From assembly GCA_030146905.1 (NCBI GenBank), contig JASLAV010001227.1, forward strand, positions 1-15,251: a stretch of DNA of 15,251 nucleotides, given 5' to 3'. The notes beneath the pieces were generated by a model. The model was not told the DNA's origin. It saw only the letters and a list, made by a program, of their open reading frames with translations, and did no database searches. The position numbers and the translations under genes are program-made. The DNA comes from Lentzea sp. Lineage in GTDB: Bacteria > Actinomycetota > Actinomycetes > Mycobacteriales > Pseudonocardiaceae. Below, piece by piece: positions 14,083-15,251 of the stretch; the stretch's first letter is position 1; each line of letters opens with the position of its first letter.

Positions 14083-15250
14083 GGATCACTCCCCAATTGA
14101 TTCCGCTTACCAGCTGTTCCTCGACGGAGCGCACGAGCGCACGGGTGGCTTGCTCGTCGCCGAGCTCGCCGTACACCCGCACTCCCCCCTCGGTTGTGGA
14201 CGCGCGCAACAACAGCCATTGGCCGTCGGGTAACCAGAACTTCGTGCCGTCCACCTCGGTGATCTCGATCGGTTCCAGCCCGCACGCGCGCAGGGCCGTG
14301 AGGCCCGCCGCGCGCGGATCGGCACCTTCAACGTCTACTTTGGACTCGAACCAGCAGAGGTCGCCCACCCGCGCCCTCAGGTCGTTCAGCAGTTCCGCGA
14401 GCCTGGAGTCCGTGCCGCTCAGCAGCTCCGCCAGCAGGACGATCGCCGCGAACGGGTCGCGGTCCAGGCCGAACTCGGTGAAGCTCAGGTCCCCCACCGC
14501 CCCGCCGGCGACGTCGACGCTGTTCGTCGCGAGCAGCGGGGACAGGTGCTTGAAGCCGACCCCGACCTCGTGCACCGGCGCGCCGATGCGCCGGGCCACC
14601 TCGCGCACCGCCGTTCCGGTCGACGTCGTGACGGCGACACCCGCGGTGGGCACGCCGAGCGCTTCCCGCCGCTCCAGCAACAACGCGAGCAGTTCCGACG
14701 GCTGAACGGTCCTGCCGCGGTCGTCCAGGACGTAGACGCGGTCGCCGTCGCCGTCCAGCACGATCGCCAGGTCCGTGCGGTGCGCGGCGGCTCGTTCCCG
14801 CGAGGCCGGCACCGACGGGTCGGGCACGATGCCGCCGAAGTCGGGGTCCGGCGTGCAGGCCACGCGGGTGACCGTCCAGCCGAGGCGCTCGCACAGGCGT
14901 GCCACGGGCTCACCGGCCACACCGCCGAGCCCGTCGACCGTCACGGCGAGCGGCCGCGGGGTCCCCGCGCGGGCCAGCACTTCCGCGATGTGCTTGTCCA
15001 CCAGGGCGTCCGCGGGCTCCGCCACGAAGTCGTCCCCCGACGACACCTCCAGCCGCCGCGCCCGGAAGTGGGCGTCGATCTCGGCCTCCAGCTCACGCGG
15101 CAACGGACATCCCGGCGCCACCTTGACCTTGAGCCCGTTCCACCGCGCGGGGTTGTGGCTCGCGGTGACCAGCAGCGCGATGTCGGCGTCCCCGCGCCGC
15201 ACCGCCGCCGTGGCGGTCGGGGTGGGCGGGTGCGGCTGGTGCCGCACCTG
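14075..15250 (-). CDS. phosphoglucomutase/phosphomannomutase-like protein, 5'-truncated by window edge
   Basis: About 391 residues are visible and the frame stays open to the window edge; roughly the first 80-100 residues are missing. This alpha-D-phosphohexomutase-superfamily protein has the active-site serine loop TASHNP, the magnesium loop DGDGDR in VLDGDGDRVYV, and the metal-proximal GVGFKHL. The C-terminal phosphate-binding loop reads RASTTEGGVRVYGE for the usual RPSGTEPxxRVY-E. The sugar-recognition loop GGEESG is changed to GGAVGDLSF, losing its glutamates, so it may not act on glucose or mannose phosphate. In a nucleoside setting a phosphopentomutase role (ribose-1-P to ribose-5-P) is attractive, but only inferred. 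It has an in-frame TTA codon at 14231-14233. It is the most upstream gene of the operon seen here; the promoter must lie beyond the edge. Confidence 0.88.
   Translation of the reverse strand, partial: QVRHQPHPPTPTATAAVRRGDADIALLVTASHNPARWNGLKVKVAPGCPLPRELEAEIDAHFRARRLEVSSGDDFVAEPADALVDKHIAEVLARAGTPRPLAVTVDGLGGVAGEPVARLCERLGWTVTRVACTPDPDFGGIVPDPSVPASRERAAAHRTDLAIVLDGDGDRVYVLDDRGRTVQPSELLALLLERREALGVPTAGVAVTTSTGTAVREVARRIGAPVHEVGVGFKHLSPLLATNSVDVAGGAVGDLSFTEFGLDRDPFAAIVLLAELLSGTDSRLAELLNDLRARVGDLCWFESKVDVEGADPRAAGLTALRACGLEPIEITEVDGTKFWLPDGQWLLLRASTTEGGVRVYGELGDEQATRALVRSVEEQLVSGINWGVIHD
14231..14233 (-). promoter_or_regulatory. TTA leucine codon (possible bldA-dependent control point)
   Basis: The codon TTA occurs in frame in the mutase gene, within the segment coding for KFWLPDGQ. 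It is the only in-frame TTA I found in the genes of this window. In Streptomyces, TTA codons are read by the late-expressed bldA tRNA and often mark regulated secondary-metabolite genes. Whether that holds in this host is an inference. Confidence 0.6.
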
Positions 15251-15251
15251 C

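Noticed and set aside
4971..15250. HisG-like (PenA) gene needed for a standard pentostatin/coformycin pathway
   Set aside because: None of the reading frames in the window shows ATP-phosphoribosyltransferase motifs, so no coformycin-type product is claimed.
1..15251. tRNA, rRNA, CRISPR arrays, insertion sequences, attachment sites
   Set aside because: No cloverleaf-like gene, regular spaced repeats, transposase motifs or flanking direct repeats were noticed by eye; only the short hairpin at 602-626 stands out.

Overview
This 15.25 kb window is very GC-rich and densely packed, with GTG starts, ATGA overlaps and strong third-position G/C bias. It is typical of a filamentous actinomycete. A Pseudonocardiales host (Lentzea, Saccharothrix or Amycolatopsis type) is a guess, not something the sequence proves. 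It reads as part of a specialised-metabolite gene cluster built around purine or nucleoside chemistry.

Layout from left to right: (1) bases 1-585, + strand, the 3' part of an alpha/beta hydrolase that ends at a hairpin shared with the converging operon. (2) Bases 644-3946, - strand, a four-gene operon coupled by 4-base stop/start overlaps: ABC ATPase, two ABC-2-type permeases and a PIG-L/LmbE-type deacetylase. A good sigma-70-like promoter lies upstream. (3) Bases 4057-4974, + strand, a lone family-2 glycosyltransferase. It diverges from the ABC operon, and its stop codon interlocks with that of the converging gene. (4) Bases 4971 to the right edge, - strand, one apparent long transcription unit. 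In transcription order it holds a phosphohexomutase-like protein (partial, with a TTA codon), MTAP-like phosphorylase 2, SAHH-like proteins 2 and 1, a histidine phosphatase, an MFS transporter, MTAP-like phosphorylase 1, a SAICAR-synthetase (PurC)-like protein, an SDR, an unrecognised 120-residue protein and two HAD phosphatases.

The striking part is block 4. Two different methylthioadenosine-phosphorylase-type proteins and two different S-adenosylhomocysteine-hydrolase-type proteins sit in one operon with a PurC paralogue, an SDR and three phosphatases. Both SAHH-like proteins keep the NAD-fold glycine motif and several catalytic residues (His55, Lys186, Asp190, Asn191 and His301 in human numbering). 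Both change Asp131, Glu156 and His353 and lack the C-terminal Lys/Tyr tail, so they are unlikely to be housekeeping SAH hydrolases. The PurC-like protein has also lost several signature residues. The PurC-like plus SDR pair recalls PenC/PenB of the pentostatin (coformycin-type) pathway, but no HisG-like partner is in the window.

Working model (inference): the operon makes an unusual purine-derived nucleoside. The phosphorylases make or break the glycosidic bond, the mutase shuttles the sugar phosphate, the SAHH-like enzymes and the SDR do redox or dehydration on the sugar or base, and the phosphatases release the free product. The glycosyltransferase and PIG-L deacetylase could add and deacetylate an amino sugar, and the MFS and ABC systems could export the product. 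The start of the cluster lies beyond the right edge. No tRNA, rRNA, CRISPR array, insertion sequence or attachment site was seen, and no gene-free stretch exceeds 300 bases.
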